DNA from: an uncultured Bacteroidales bacterium
Lineage (GTDB): Bacteria; Bacteroidota; Bacteroidia; Bacteroidales; F082
Assembly (NCBI GenBank): GCA_905233445.1
Contig: CAJOEP010000014.1
Location: 1 to 64,000, forward strand
Direction: 5' to 3'
Length of the DNA: 64,000 nt
In this document: positions 55,264 through 64,000 of the stretch, one piece after another
Numbering within the stretch: the first letter of the stretch is position 1
Layout of the letters: every line of letters starts with the position of its first letter
The notes under the pieces: model-generated
Seen by the model: the letters and a program-made list of their open reading frames with translations, nothing else
What the model was told of the DNA's origin: nothing
The model's database searches: none
Position numbers and translations under genes: made by a program

Positions 55264-55294
55264 TTGACAAAGTCGGAAAAATTTTGTATTTTTG
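55264..55294 (+). promoter_or_regulatory. Promoter of the PIN toxin-antitoxin pair
   Basis: TTG (55264-55266), 20-nt spacer, TATTTTTG (55287-55294), 17 bp before the antitoxin ATG. Confidence 0.65.
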
Positions 55295-55311
55295 CAAAAA
55301 AATAATTCAAA

Positions 55312-55539
55312 ATGGAAAATGCAGTAGGACTTAATGCGGCACAAATGGATTTCCTGCGGTTGTTGGGACATTTTACCACTGTGGAACAAGTAGATGAACT
55401 TCGCAAAGTAGTCTGCGACTATTATGCCCGTAAAGTTGATGAGGCTATGGATAAGCTTTGGGAAGAAGGGAAATGGGACAATGAGAAAAATGAGGCAATA
55501 TTGAAGGAACATCTGCGGACACCATACTATGCAAAGTAA
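55312..55539 (+). CDS. Putative antitoxin of a PIN-type toxin-antitoxin pair (75 aa)
   Basis: Short helical protein (AQMDFLRLLGHFTTVEQVDELRKVVCDYYARKVDEAMDKLWEEGK) followed by a PIN gene overlapping by 11 nt. The size, order and overlap match type II antitoxins of this PIN group. No clear DNA-binding fold is visible, so its assignment rests on context. Confidence 0.7.
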   Translation: MENAVGLNAAQMDFLRLLGHFTTVEQVDELRKVVCDYYARKVDEAMDKLWEEGKWDNEKNEAILKEHLRTPYYAK

Positions 55540-55942
55540 AAGAATTGTTCTTGACACAAACTGTTTGATTTCCTCATTGTCAAAACGAGGGAATTATTAC
55601 TCTATATGGAAAGGTTTCCAAGAAGGCAAGTATATTTTGTGCGTTTCAAACGATATTTTGGAAGAATACACGGAGATTATCAGCCAAATCATGAATCACG
55701 AAATCGCAGAAAATGTTGTAAACCTTTTGCTTAAAAGTCAAAATGTGGAATTGATACATCCTCAATTTAAACTTGGTTTGATTACTACTGATCCTGATGA
55801 CAATAAGTTTGTGGATTGTGCATTCGCAGCTAATGCTACATATATCGTATCTGACGACAAACATTTTGATGTCCTCAAATCAATAGCATTTCCAGAGTTG
55901 ATGGTTCTGAAATTGAAAGAGTTTTTGAAGATTTTAGAATAA
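55529..55942 (+). CDS. PIN-domain toxin (137 aa)
   Basis: PIN ribonuclease fold with the acidic residues of VLDTNCLISSL (Asp9), the Glu of ILEEYTEI, and DPDDNKFVDCA near the C-terminal half, which together form the Mg2+ site. Type II toxin that cleaves RNA when free of its partner. Complete. Confidence 0.85.
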   Translation: MQSKRIVLDTNCLISSLSKRGNYYSIWKGFQEGKYILCVSNDILEEYTEIISQIMNHEIAENVVNLLLKSQNVELIHPQFKLGLITTDPDDNKFVDCAFAANATYIVSDDKHFDVLKSIAFPELMVLKLKEFLKILE

Positions 55943-55943
55943 A

Positions 55944-55977
55944 AAAGTTGCGACATCCCATGGAGTATCGCAACTTT
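55944..55977. terminator. Bidirectional terminator between the PIN toxin and purL
   Basis: aaagttgcga/tcgcaacttt, 10-bp stem (55944-55953/55968-55977) with a 14-nt loop and A/T tails; T-rich tail on the minus side fits purL. Confidence 0.75.
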
Positions 55978-55996
55978 CATTTTGGTAACAATATTA

Positions 55997-58900
55997 CTAC
56001 TTCTTATTTTTCTTAATCCACTCCCTCGCGTTCACAAACGCCTCGATCCATGGTGCCACTTCATCGTCTTTGCGATTCTGCGGGTAGAAAGCCCACTGCC
56101 ATGGCAAGAACGCTCTTTCGAGGTGCGGCATCATTGCGAGATGACGGCCGTCGGCGGAGCAGATACCGGCCACTGACCATGGCGAACCGTTAGGATTTGC
56201 TGGGTATCCATCGTAGCTGTATGTCAACGCGATGTTGTATTTTTCCTTGCCGTAAGGGAAGTTGAACTTGCCCTCGCCGTGAGCGATCCACACACCGAGA
56301 CGACGTCCTTTCAATGTCGAAAGCATGATGCTGTTGGTGTCCTCGATGTTTACGTTCACGAAGCCCGACTCGAACTTATGCGAGTCGTTGTGAATCATGC
56401 GCGGATGCTTGTCGTGGTCAGGGTAAACGAGATTGAGCTCGGTCATGAGCTGGCAGCCGTTGCAGACGCCGAGGCTCATGGTGTCAGGACGTTTGTAGAA
56501 GTTCTCGAGAGCCTTGCGAGCTTTCTCGTTGAAGAGGAACGCTCCTGCCCAGCCTTTGGCCGAACCGAGAACGTCGGAGTTGCTGAAACCGCCAACAAAC
56601 ACTATCATATTCACGTCGCTGAGGTCTTCGCGGCCGCTTACGAGGTCTGTCATGTGCACATCCTTGACATCGAATCCGGCAGTGTAGAGCGCATAAGCCA
56701 TCTCACGGTCACATTGGCAGCCTTTTTCACGGATGATAGCGGCCTTCACGCCCGAAGGAGTGCGACGGTGCATGTCGATGCCGAGGTCTTTCGCCTTGCC
56801 GGTGAAGCTGCCGAAATCAAACTTAAGTGCTTGATTCTTATAGTTTTCGAAACGCTCTTTAGCCTTTGCTTCGCCACTCTGTTTTCTGTCGAGGAGATAT
56901 GAGCTCTTGTACCAGAGGTCGCGCAAAACGTTGATATCCAATTCGTAAGACTCTTTGTCTTTCTTCAACGAAATGCTGCGCTTGCTGTTCGGCTTGCCGA
57001 TGACAGCATATTTTATGCCTTCTTTGTCGAGTAACTCCTTGACTTTCTTGTCTTTAGCTTGGATAACAACTGCCGGTTGCTCGCTGAATGCCACATTGAT
57101 GAGTTCGTTGTCGAATGCGCTGAGGTCTATGTCCATGCCGCCTTCGTTGTTGGCGAATGTCATCTCAAGCAAGGTGGTGATCAAACCGCCTGCCGACACG
57201 TCGTGACCTGCGAGGACGAGTTTCTGCTCAATGAGTTTCTGCAAAGTGTTGAAGCACTTCTTAAAGTATTCAGTATCAACGATATCCGGTGTGCTATCAC
57301 CGACTCTGTTGATGATTTGCGCGAAGCTGCTGCCTCCGAGTTTGAAGGTGTCTTTTGAGAAGTCGATGTACAGAATCTCAGTGTCTTTGTCGTTGACAAC
57401 CACAGGCTTAACGGCTTTTCTGATGTCGGTGACTTCGCCTGCTGCCGTCACGATGACGGTGCCAGGAGCAAGGACTTTCTGACCGTTTTTGTATTTCTGA
57501 GTCATCGACAAGGAGTCTTTACCTGTCGGGACGTTGATGCCGAGTGCTAACACGAAGTCGCTCAATGCTTTAACGGCTCTGTAAAGTCGTGCGTTTTCGC
57601 CCGGGTTCTTGGCCGGCCACATCCAGTTGGCGCTCAATGAGACGCCTTTGAGGTTCTCTTCAATTGGAGCCCAAACAAGGTTGGTAAGTGACTCGGCCAC
57701 TGACAATCTCGAGCCTGCTTCAGGGCTTATCAAAGCTGCTGCCGGAGCGTGTCCGAGTGCTGTTCCGATGCCTCTAACACCTTGATAGTCAAGTGCCATG
57801 ATGCCGAGGTCGGTGAGTGGAAGCTGCACCTCGCCGGCGCACTGCTGCAAGGCGACGCGACCTGTAACTGAGCGGTCAACCTTGTTGGTGAGCCAGTCTT
57901 TGCAAGCTACGCCTTCGAGCTGAAGCACCTTCTTGAGGTAGTCTTCGAATTTATTGTTCTGATATTCAACTTTCTTGAATTTGTAATCGACGTCGTTGTC
58001 GGTCAAAACGGTCTTTGGAGCGCTTCCGAAGAAGTCGGAGAGGCTCAAATCTATCGGATTTACGCCATTTTTGCGGATAAATCTCAAGCGCTGGTCGTCG
58101 GTCGACTCGCCAACCATATAATAAGGTGCGCGTTCGCGTTCAGCTGTCTGGCGGATAATCTCCGTATCTTGTTTATTTACAAGGAGTCCCATACGTTCCT
58201 GCGACTCGTTTCCGATTATTTCCTTGTCGGAAAGGGTGGGGTCGCCGATTGGGAGGTTATCGACATATACTGTGCCACCGCTCTTGTCGATGAGCTCGCT
58301 GAGGCAGTTGAGGTGACCGCCGGCGCCGTGGTCGTGGATTGAGCGCACTGGGTTGCTGTCGTTTTCCACCATGGCGCGGATGACGTTAGCCACACGTTTC
58401 TGCATCTCAGGGTTGGCACGCTGCACGGCATTGAGCTCGATGGCGTTGGAATACTGGCCGGTACCCACACTCGAGACCGCGGCGCCGCCCATTCCGATGC
58501 GGTAGTTGTCGCCGCCAAGCACTATGATAAGGTCGCCCGGCTCAGGGTCTTCTTTCATGCTGTCGTCAGCTGGAGCAAATCCGATGCCACCTGCGAGCAT
58601 GATAACCTTGTCGTAGCCGTAGTCGTTGGTTTTATTGTCGTTTTCGCTATGTTCGAAGGTGAGGAGCGAGCCATTGATGAGCGGCTGTCCGAACTTGTTT
58701 CCGAAGTCTGAAGCGCCGTTCGAGGCCTTGATGAGCAGCTCTTCAGGAGTCTGATAGAGCCACGGACGCGCCTTGAAGTTGTCTTCCCACTCGCGGCTCT
58801 CGTCGTTACGAGGGTAGCAAGTCATGTAAACGGCTGTTCCTGCTAACGGAATAGAGCCTCTACCGCCAGCGAGACGGTCACGGATTTCACCGCCGGTGCC

Positions 58901-59689
58901 TGTTGCTGCTCCGTTGAACGGCTCGACGGTTGTAGGGAAGTTATGCGTCTCTGCCTTGACAGAGATAACGGTGTCTATATTTTTGATTTTGAAGAAATCG
59001 GCTTTATGCTGAGTGGCTGGCGCGAACTGTTCGACCTTCGGTCCGAGGATGAAGGCGACGTTGTCTTTGTAGGCCGAAACGAGGCGGTTGGTGTTGGTCT
59101 TCGAGGTCTTCTTGATGAGTGCGAAGAGAGTGTCGGGCATCTCCTTGCCATTAATAATAAAGGTGCCGTTGAAGATTTTGTGGCGGCAGTGCTCCGAGTT
59201 GACCTGTGCGAAACCGTAAACCTCCGAGTCGGTGAGGGCGCGGCCGATTTTTCGGCTTATACCTTTCAGATAATCAATCTCTTCCTGACTGAGTGCGAGG
59301 CCTTCCTCGTTGTTGTAGGTGTCGATGTCGGTGATATATTTCAGCGGCTCAGGCTTACGGTCGACAAAAAACACGTTCTGGTCGAGGTCGTGATATTTGT
59401 TTTGCAGCATCGGATCGAAGCTGTTGTCGTTTTCCTCGACGGGACGGAACTCTTCTATACGAGAAACGCCGCGAATGCCCATGTTTTGAGTTATTTCGAC
59501 GGCGTTGGTGCTCCAAGGTGTTATCATCTCGCGGCGCGGACCGAAGAAGAAGCCTTTGACGGTTTTTTCTTCGATTTTTGTGGCGTCGCCGAAGAGCCAG
59601 TTAAATTTTTTGATATCGTTATCATTGTGATTTTCAACGCTTTCAACAGCGATGACGGTGTTCTGACGGGTTTTGAAAAAGATTATCAT
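55997..59689 (-). CDS. purL: Phosphoribosylformylglycinamidine synthase, single-chain (1230 aa)
   Basis: Fourth step of purine synthesis: FGAR + ATP + glutamine to FGAM. Long single-chain form: N-terminal PurS-like part, synthetase core ([57 protein letters not shown]) and a fused glutaminase domain with the nucleophile in [10 protein letters not shown] and the His in WIAHGEGKF. Full length. It is strongly G+C-richer than the island. A 274-codon frame on the other strand is a shadow. Confidence 0.95.
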   Translation of the reverse strand: MIIFFKTRQNTVIAVESVENHNDNDIKKFNWLFGDATKIEEKTVKGFFFGPRREMITPWSTNAVEITQNMGIRGVSRIEEFRPVEENDNSFDPMLQNKYHDLDQNVFFVDRKPEPLKYITDIDTYNNEEGLALSQEEIDYLKGISRKIGRALTDSEVYGFAQVNSEHCRHKIFNGTFIINGKEMPDTLFALIKKTSKTNTNRLVSAYKDNVAFILGPKVEQFAPATQHKADFFKIKNIDTVISVKAETHNFPTTVEPFNGAATGTGGEIRDRLAGGRGSIPLAGTAVYMTCYPRNDESREWEDNFKARPWLYQTPEELLIKASNGASDFGNKFGQPLINGSLLTFEHSENDNKTNDYGYDKVIMLAGGIGFAPADDSMKEDPEPGDLIIVLGGDNYRIGMGGAAVSSVGTGQYSNAIELNAVQRANPEMQKRVANVIRAMVENDSNPVRSIHDHGAGGHLNCLSELIDKSGGTVYVDNLPIGDPTLSDKEIIGNESQERMGLLVNKQDTEIIRQTAERERAPYYMVGESTDDQRLRFIRKNGVNPIDLSLSDFFGSAPKTVLTDNDVDYKFKKVEYQNNKFEDYLKKVLQLEGVACKDWLTNKVDRSVTGRVALQQCAGEVQLPLTDLGIMALDYQGVRGIGTALGHAPAAALISPEAGSRLSVAESLTNLVWAPIEENLKGVSLSANWMWPAKNPGENARLYRAVKALSDFVLALGINVPTGKDSLSMTQKYKNGQKVLAPGTVIVTAAGEVTDIRKAVKPVVVNDKDTEILYIDFSKDTFKLGGSSFAQIINRVGDSTPDIVDTEYFKKCFNTLQKLIEQKLVLAGHDVSAGGLITTLLEMTFANNEGGMDIDLSAFDNELINVAFSEQPAVVIQAKDKKVKELLDKEGIKYAVIGKPNSKRSISLKKDKESYELDINVLRDLWYKSSYLLDRKQSGEAKAKERFENYKNQALKFDFGSFTGKAKDLGIDMHRRTPSGVKAAIIREKGCQCDREMAYALYTAGFDVKDVHMTDLVSGREDLSDVNMIVFVGGFSNSDVLGSAKGWAGAFLFNEKARKALENFYKRPDTMSLGVCNGCQLMTELNLVYPDHDKHPRMIHNDSHKFESGFVNVNIEDTNSIMLSTLKGRRLGVWIAHGEGKFNFPYGKEKYNIALTYSYDGYPANPNGSPWSVAGICSADGRHLAMMPHLERAFLPWQWAFYPQNRKDDEVAPWIEAFVNAREWIKKNKK

Positions 59690-60102
59690 GGTATTAATTT
59701 TTCAAGGCGCAAAATTAATAAATTCTCACGCAGAAACAACAGAAAAAGCAGAAAAATTTTCTTCTGACAGGATTGATTTTTTTAGACAGGATTAACAAGA
59801 TTAACAGGATAACCCTTAAATACTTTAAAGCAGCAACCTTAATGCCTTTAAGGCAGCCGCTAAAGGTGGTTAAGGCAATATTTGTCATTCCGAGCACGCA
59901 GTGCGAGGAATCTCAAGTTTTTTTTAACAATTGTTTTGTTTTTACCGAAAAAACTCCTAATTTTGCATATGAAAACTAAAAGGCAAAGAATCGGCTGACC
60001 TTTTCAGAAATTTGAAACTCAAAAATTTAGTAATTGTAAAATTATGCTATGGTTTCGCTGTAGCTATGTTGGCGTTTTTGAGTTATTTATGAAATTAATA
60101 AT
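59690..60102. other. Spacer with repeats between purL and the next gene
   Basis: 413 bp without a gene. Contains short direct repeats (acaggattaacaagattaacagg, 59793-59815 as two units), inverted taa/ggc-rich stretches and the dispersed repeat at 59884-59914. Confidence 0.4.
59884..59914 (+). repeat. ATTCCGAG dispersed repeat
   Basis: gtcattccgagcacg followed by cagtgcgaggaatctc: the cleanest copy, intergenic, with a short cgcac/gtgcg-type stem between conserved ends. Confidence 0.7.
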
Positions 60103-60528
60103 ATGGAAAGGTGTTATGATTTAATTGAAATTAGTGCGTCAGAAACAATACGAAATGTTTTTGCGGATATAGAAAAGTATGGTTTTTCAAAGCAAAAGCC
60201 TTTTATTATTGGCGCGGTTGAGGAGCGTATGAGACAATATGCAGATGAAAAAAATATTGAGTTGGGCTCATCAGATGTTTATATGTCATCGCGTTCACTT
60301 TCTCATTCTGAGCGAGAACATAAGGTTAATATAGGAAAAGCTGTTGAAAAGGAAGAAATTATTGCTTTCCCGATGACGAGGCATAAGATGGAGATGAGTT
60401 ACGACGGTGAAGCTTTTATTTTTACCAACGGGAATGCAAAATTTGTAATACACCCGAATTACGAGATTAAAATTGATAGGAAAAAGACCAAAAGGGTCGT
60501 TTTTATTACTGCTACGCAATTGGGGTGA
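60103..60528 (+). CDS. Hypothetical protein (141 aa)
   Basis: No signal peptide or membrane helix. The N-terminal half is helical (ASETIRNVFADIEKYGFSK); the C-terminal half looks like a small beta-rich fold (AFIFTNGNAKFVIHPNYEIKIDRKKTKRVVFITATQ), a pattern recalling RelE/barnase-type nuclease domains of mobile elements. That resemblance is weak and I assign no function. Single gene. Confidence 0.5.
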   Translation: MERCYDLIEISASETIRNVFADIEKYGFSKQKPFIIGAVEERMRQYADEKNIELGSSDVYMSSRSLSHSEREHKVNIGKAVEKEEIIAFPMTRHKMEMSYDGEAFIFTNGNAKFVIHPNYEIKIDRKKTKRVVFITATQLG

Positions 60529-60540
60529 CAAACAAAGAAA

Positions 60541-60626
60541 GTGTATCGTTAGCGGTGGGAGTCGAACCCACTCCTCAGGGAGAAACCCTGCCTCCGTTCC
60601 GGATCATGGCTCTACCAACGATACAC
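60541..60626 (-). ncRNA. tRNA-like folded RNA, no assignable anticodon
   Basis: On the minus strand: a 10-bp closing stem gtgtatcgtt/aacgatacac, inner hairpins including cagggtttctccctg, and a textbook T arm gtggg-ttcgact-cccac (60571-60555). A D-loop-like ggtagag follows the 5' strand. Length (86 nt) is tRNA-like, but seven extra bases separate the T arm from the closing stem, and no anticodon arm with a U33 fits. It may be a degenerate tRNA, a tRNA fragment used for integration, or another folded RNA. Confidence 0.4.
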
Positions 60627-60685
60627 TTTCCAAGTGCAAAGATACACAATAATTTCGAGTTGTCAACCACTTTTTCAAAAATAAT

Positions 60686-60716
60686 TTTGTTTTATTCGAA
60701 AAAACTCCTATCTTTG
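60686..60716 (+). promoter_or_regulatory. Promoter of the structured leader and lipoprotein gene
   Basis: TTTG (60686-60689), 19-nt spacer, TATCTTTG (60709-60716): full consensus match. It implies a leader of about 300 nt before the ATG at 61018. Confidence 0.75.
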
Positions 60717-60804
60717 CAGGGTTAAATCTAAAAAGCAATTAAGAAACAGAAAGTTAAAACAAGAAAATACAAGAAATAAATAACAGGCATTATTAGCTGT
60801 AACT

Positions 60805-60932
60805 TGATATTTTGAAATCTGGACAATTTCAATAATCTCTTCAAGGACAAAGCGAAATAATGCTCACGTGTTTCAGCGTGAGCTTTGTTCGTCATTTGAA
60901 GAGATTGGGCAGTCCAGAGCCTCAAAATATCA
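60805..60932 (+). ncRNA. 128-nt multi-stem hairpin RNA in a long leader
   Basis: Nested perfect stems: tgatattttga/tcaaaatatca (60805-60815/60922-60932), tctggac/gtccaga (60818-60824/60912-60918), aatctcttcaa/ttgaagagatt (60834-60844/60896-60906), acaaagc/gctttgt (60847-60853/60882-60888) and gctcacg/cgtgagc (60862-60868/60877-60883). The last two share two bases, so they may be alternative. The rod with internal loops resembles 6S-type RNA or a cis-regulatory leader; family unknown. Confidence 0.65.
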
Positions 60933-61017
60933 GATGGAAACAATGAGTTCACGCTATTTTTATGCCAAAAATTAAAGAGAAACTATTAATTAAATGTTTA
61001 ACTTAAATTTAAATCAC

Positions 61018-62046
61018 ATGAAAAAATTTTTACCTATTTTAGTATGTGCCTTTGCCGTATGTCTGGCATCATGTGGCGGAAGTGAAAAATTCAAACAATG
61101 CAAAGCTGTGTTTGAGACACAAACAAACATTATTAACAAATGTCAAACATGCGAAGAACTCGAAGATTATTACATCAGTATTGGCGAGAAAACCTATTGG
61201 GGAACAATAGAAGAATTCCTTGGTCAATTCGTCAAAGCCGATGATTTCATCGGTTGGTACGACATTGATCAGAAAGAAAAGGATAAGTTACAAATTCTTT
61301 ATGATGACTTCAAAGTTAAAATCAATGAAAGATATACAGATCTAGGTTGTGAGAGCGAAGCTGTACGTGCTTACAAGGTGTTTTATAAAAAATATGCTGA
61401 TGCGGTATTGAATTGCAACAATTATAAAGAATACAACACATTTATCGAACGTTACAATAATGCAGACGCGGTTGATTATTTAGGAAGTTATACATTGACC
61501 CGCATTAATTCTTTAAAAGATATTACAACTGATGACAATCTACTTATCAATAATTTAAAAGAAGAATGCGAAGCTAAAATTGAAGCTACTGTAACACAAT
61601 TTAAAGCCGATGAAGAAAAGGAGAGAAAACTTGCCATCGAGAGGGAAAAGAAAGAGCTAGTAAACAAAGTTTTTGTTGTATCAAGACCTGTATCTTTTAA
61701 CAAGCTTTACTTTTTCGACGATTATGATGATGTGGCTGGTACTTTTACGTTAATTGGTCTTCATGCATTGACAATGAGGTTTGGCGTAAAATTTATCAGT
61801 ACAAGTAAATGCAAACTTTATACACCATTTGATTTCGATCTAAACCAATGTTACGATCGGGGCGATGCCATATTACATTCTATGTGGTGTGACAAACTCA
61901 ATGAGACTGCCAGTACAGTAGAAGACGTTGAATATACTTATAGTAATGGAGTTGTTCGAATAAAAGGACATGGAGAATGGCGTTTAAGTACCGACAAGCG
62001 CTCTTTGATACATGAAAATCCACATATCGTATTATCAAGGAATTAA
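61018..62046 (+). CDS. Lipoprotein of unknown function (342 aa)
   Basis: Start at 61018 gives a clean lipoprotein signal (MKKFLPILVCAFAVCLASC, Cys19); an ATG 24 bp earlier is in frame but less likely. The mature part is helical and charged (coiled region near residues 190-220, EEKERKLAIEREKKELVNK), with a C-terminal beta-rich part. No family recognised. Expressed from a promoter about 300 bp upstream through a structured leader. Confidence 0.65.
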   Translation: MKKFLPILVCAFAVCLASCGGSEKFKQCKAVFETQTNIINKCQTCEELEDYYISIGEKTYWGTIEEFLGQFVKADDFIGWYDIDQKEKDKLQILYDDFKVKINERYTDLGCESEAVRAYKVFYKKYADAVLNCNNYKEYNTFIERYNNADAVDYLGSYTLTRINSLKDITTDDNLLINNLKEECEAKIEATVTQFKADEEKERKLAIEREKKELVNKVFVVSRPVSFNKLYFFDDYDDVAGTFTLIGLHALTMRFGVKFISTSKCKLYTPFDFDLNQCYDRGDAILHSMWCDKLNETASTVEDVEYTYSNGVVRIKGHGEWRLSTDKRSLIHENPHIVLSRN

Positions 62047-62103
62047 AACGGAGTGTCTGAAAAGCCAATATTAAAGTGAGTAGGGTATTTAATAATTTGT
62101 ATT

Positions 62104-62319
62104 ATGGGTTTATCTAGAGTATTATTAAAAAGTGTGGTTAATTCAAACGGAGTGAAGTTGTCATCAGGAGCATCGGTTGAGGTTGACGACACATTTGGCA
62201 ATTTGTTTAACACGAACGAAGACAAACAGAAAGTATTTGATGCCTTTAAAAACAAGTATGGTCAAGATTTGTCCAAAACATGCGATAACAAAGCTTGGTT
62301 TGATGTTTCAAAAAAATAA
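62104..62319 (+). CDS. DUF6140-like small protein (71 aa)
   Basis: Short cytoplasmic protein: LKSVVNSNGVKLSSGASVEVDD resembles the N-terminal strand pair of DUF6140 proteins of Bacteroidota, followed by a helical end. Function unknown. A strong terminator follows. Confidence 0.55.
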   Translation: MGLSRVLLKSVVNSNGVKLSSGASVEVDDTFGNLFNTNEDKQKVFDAFKNKYGQDLSKTCDNKAWFDVSKK

Positions 62320-62353
62320 GCATCAACTAAATGTTAGTTTAGAAGTGTAAACC

Positions 62354-62399
62354 AAACTGTGCCATTCTACAAAACTGTTAGTTTGGCACAGTTTTTTTT
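62354..62399 (+). terminator. Rho-independent terminator
   Basis: 11-bp stem aaactgtgcca/tggcacagttt (62354-62364/62384-62394) followed by a T tract; ends the DUF6140-like gene. Confidence 0.8.
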
Positions 62400-62593
62400 A
62401 CTATTTTGTGTAGATTGTTGGGATTTTGCAATCACTGCTTGCAGAATCCTAACACTTCTAATAAAAAACTGGACATCCAAATCGGGATAAAGTTGATGTA
62501 AAAATTATTTTTCAAGAAATTCTTTTCATGATATTATTTTTTATATCTTTGCATCGTTAATTTTATGGATGAATTGCTATTTTGATATATTTT

Positions 62594-63007
62594 ATGGAAA
62601 CAATTAAAGTTAATATTGAATGGATTGAAAAGAACTTCTGTGCGGCATTGGGCGACAATGTGCCGGGTTCTGTTGTTGTTACCGCTCATGATATCAATGA
62701 GTTGAAAAAGGAAATTTCCGACACGCTCCGTTTTCATATAGACGGCATGCTTCAAGACGGCGATTTCGTTCCGCAATGGCTTGTTAACGGCGATTATACC
62801 TTTGATTATAATTATATTGATGTTGCATCGCTTCTTCATGCCTGCGAGCCGTATGCCAAGATGGCTGCATTGAGTCGAGTTACAGGCATCAACCAACGCC
62901 TGTTGTCGCATTATGCCAATGGTTTGCGCAATCCACGCCCAGCGCAACGTCAGCGTATTGTTGAAGGCGTTCATGAAATAGGACGGGAGTTGTTGTCTGT
63001 TTGTTAA
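62594..63007 (+). CDS. HicB-like protein with C-terminal HTH (137 aa)
   Basis: N-terminal HicB-like fold (METIKVNIEWIEKNFCAALGDNVPGSVVVTA) and a C-terminal Xre/Cro-type HTH (LSRVTGINQRLLSHYANGLRNPRPAQRQRI). Start at 62594 preferred over 62582. Such proteins act as HicB antitoxins, but no hicA is next to it, so it is either an orphan regulator or part of a widespread single-gene family in Bacteroidales. A -7 box TATCTTTG lies at 62544-62551. Confidence 0.7.
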   Translation: METIKVNIEWIEKNFCAALGDNVPGSVVVTAHDINELKKEISDTLRFHIDGMLQDGDFVPQWLVNGDYTFDYNYIDVASLLHACEPYAKMAALSRVTGINQRLLSHYANGLRNPRPAQRQRIVEGVHEIGRELLSVC

Positions 63008-63205
63008 ATTTTTTTCAAAAAACCACTTTTCGTATCAATAAAAATCGTAATATTATACTCGGTTTTGATTTAAATCAAAAGTGCTACACAATATTTTAAA
63101 GCAAAATCTTGTGTATAACAAAACCATATAGAACCAAATTTTCCAAATACATTTGAAAAATTATTAAAAATTTATATTTTTTCAATTGTACTTTAAAAAA
63201 TTCTG

Positions 63206-63213
63206 TATCTTTG
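63206..63213 (+). promoter_or_regulatory. -7 box of the partial ATPase gene
   Basis: TATCTTTG, 20 bp before the ATG at 63233; a TTG lies 17 nt upstream (63186-63188). The gap 63008-63205 holds nothing else I recognise. Confidence 0.5.
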
Positions 63214-63232
63214 CGGAAAAAATAAGTCAATC

Positions 63233-64000
63233 ATGTTGGAAAAGATACGAAAATATAACTTTTGGAATGGGAATATAGTAGATTTGGGGTTTATAAGAAC
63301 AAATTACACCGACAAAATTCATGATGCTGTCGGCAATAAGTTGGTGAAAGTGTTGGTGGGGCAAAGGCGTGCAGGTAAGAGTTATGTCTTGCGCCAACTT
63401 GCGAATAGGTTAGTGGAAGAAGGGGTTCCGTCGAATAATATTCTCTATCTAAATAAGGAATATCTTGAGTTTGGTGATGTTTTAACGGTTGATGATTTGC
63501 AACAGCTGTATTTGGAATATCGTCAAGAATTGCGGCCTGTTGGGAAAGTTTTCTTATTTTTGGATGAGATACAGCTTATAGGAGGGTGGGAGCGTTTCGT
63601 AAATTCACATTCTCAGGATTTTATAGAGCCTGCCGAATTGTTTATAAGCGGCTCCAATTCCGATATGCTGTCTGGTGAGTTGGCGACAATGTTGTCGGGA
63701 CGTTATGTGGAATTTGAGATTCTGCCATATAGTTTTGATGAATACACAAAATTGCATAATTCAGAGCAAAATCGTGAGAATTATATAAATTTTTTGCAGG
63801 AAGGAATGCTGCCTGAACTGTTCAATTTGCAGACAGAGGAGATGCGCCGTTATTATGTGTCATCGGTTAAAGATACTGTGATGTTGCGTGATATTGTGAA
63901 GCGCTATAATGTAAAAGACACGCAGCTTTTGGAGGATGTTTTCCGTTATTTGGTGAACAATGCCGCCAGATTGGTATCTGTTTCGAATATAGTGAATTAT
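63233..64000 (+). CDS. AAA_14/DUF4143 ATPase, partial at the window end (first 256 aa)
   Basis: Starts MLEKIRKYNFWNG; Walker A VLVGQRRAGKSYVLRQL (about residues 38-54), Walker B VFLFLDEIQLIGGWE and the sensor-like ISGSNSDMLSGELATMLSGRY, all typical of the AAA_14 plus DUF4143 proteins. Their role is unknown; many are encoded near mobile elements. The frame runs past 64000 without a stop. Confidence 0.85.
   Translation, partial: MLEKIRKYNFWNGNIVDLGFIRTNYTDKIHDAVGNKLVKVLVGQRRAGKSYVLRQLANRLVEEGVPSNNILYLNKEYLEFGDVLTVDDLQQLYLEYRQELRPVGKVFLFLDEIQLIGGWERFVNSHSQDFIEPAELFISGSNSDMLSGELATMLSGRYVEFEILPYSFDEYTKLHNSEQNRENYINFLQEGMLPELFNLQTEEMRRYYVSSVKDTVMLRDIVKRYNVKDTQLLEDVFRYLVNNAARLVSVSNIVNY

Noticed and set aside
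58943-59767. 274-codon plus-strand frame
   Set aside because: Lies opposite the purL N-terminal coding region and encodes no recognisable domain.
60541-60626. tmRNA
   Set aside because: No tag reading frame or tmRNA acceptor layout is visible and the folded unit is far too short.
1-64000. CRISPR array or cas genes
   Set aside because: No regularly spaced direct repeats and no Cas-like proteins were seen.

Overview
The window looks like Bacteroidota, order Bacteroidales. Several observations point that way: many -7 boxes of the form TAnnTTTG, some with a TTTG/TTG box about 20 nt upstream; secreted proteins with type A C-terminal sorting domains of the type IX secretion system (T9SS); a C10 peptidase and a C69 dipeptidase; rsmD next to a DUF3822 gene; a single-chain purL of 1230 residues; and membrane or lipoprotein regulators with a C-terminal HTH. 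The sequence is AT-rich. T9SS cargo suggests a Bacteroidales lineage outside the classic Bacteroides genus. No rRNA or CRISPR array is present.

Positions 1 to about 39.9 kb are accessory. The first 1.1 kb holds no credible gene but is full of hairpins and may be the end of a large structured RNA. A XerC/D-like recombinase (1210-2142) follows, next to convergent thsA and thsB genes (Thoeris: SIR2-SLOG effector and TIR sensor). A perfect 22-bp inverted repeat ends at both start codons, so the pair looks like an invertible cassette. Next come small secreted or membrane proteins (5.5-8.6 kb). A leftward block follows (8.6-16.7 kb) with a membrane KAP NTPase, a SIR2-like protein, a KaiC-like ATPase with a degenerate P-loop and a two-helix membrane protein; this is a candidate undescribed defence operon. 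A run of T9SS cargo, LRR and regulator genes (16.9-25 kb) leads to an AbiE toxin-antitoxin pair, then a radical SAM/SPASM maturase with a 53-residue Cys-rich precursor peptide overlapping its 3' end (27.1-28.5 kb). A DUF3800 gene is followed by a compact leftward operon joining RloA/RloB (AbiL-like) to a complete QatABCD system (31.1-37.8 kb). A second tyrosine recombinase (38462-39844) closes the island.

From about 40.0 kb on, the genes are mostly chromosomal housekeeping: an iron-dependent alcohol dehydrogenase, AraC regulator, C69 dipeptidase, rsmD, DUF3822, a radical SAM enzyme, AMP nucleosidase, holA, a Fic protein, a caspase module, a PIN toxin-antitoxin pair and purL. The stretch nearest the island (40.5-43.7 kb) contains two genes with in-frame TAA codons and a decayed methyltransferase. 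The last 4 kb carry a tRNA-like folded RNA, a long structured leader in front of a lipoprotein, and a partial AAA/DUF4143 ATPase that runs off the window.

Two themes cut across the window. Small dispersed palindromic repeats (an ATTCCGAG...GAGGAAT family and a 32-bp palindrome) have become part of coding sequences in at least three genes. Several accessory genes are split by one-base shifts in A/T runs, which may be real decay, slippage or assembly error.
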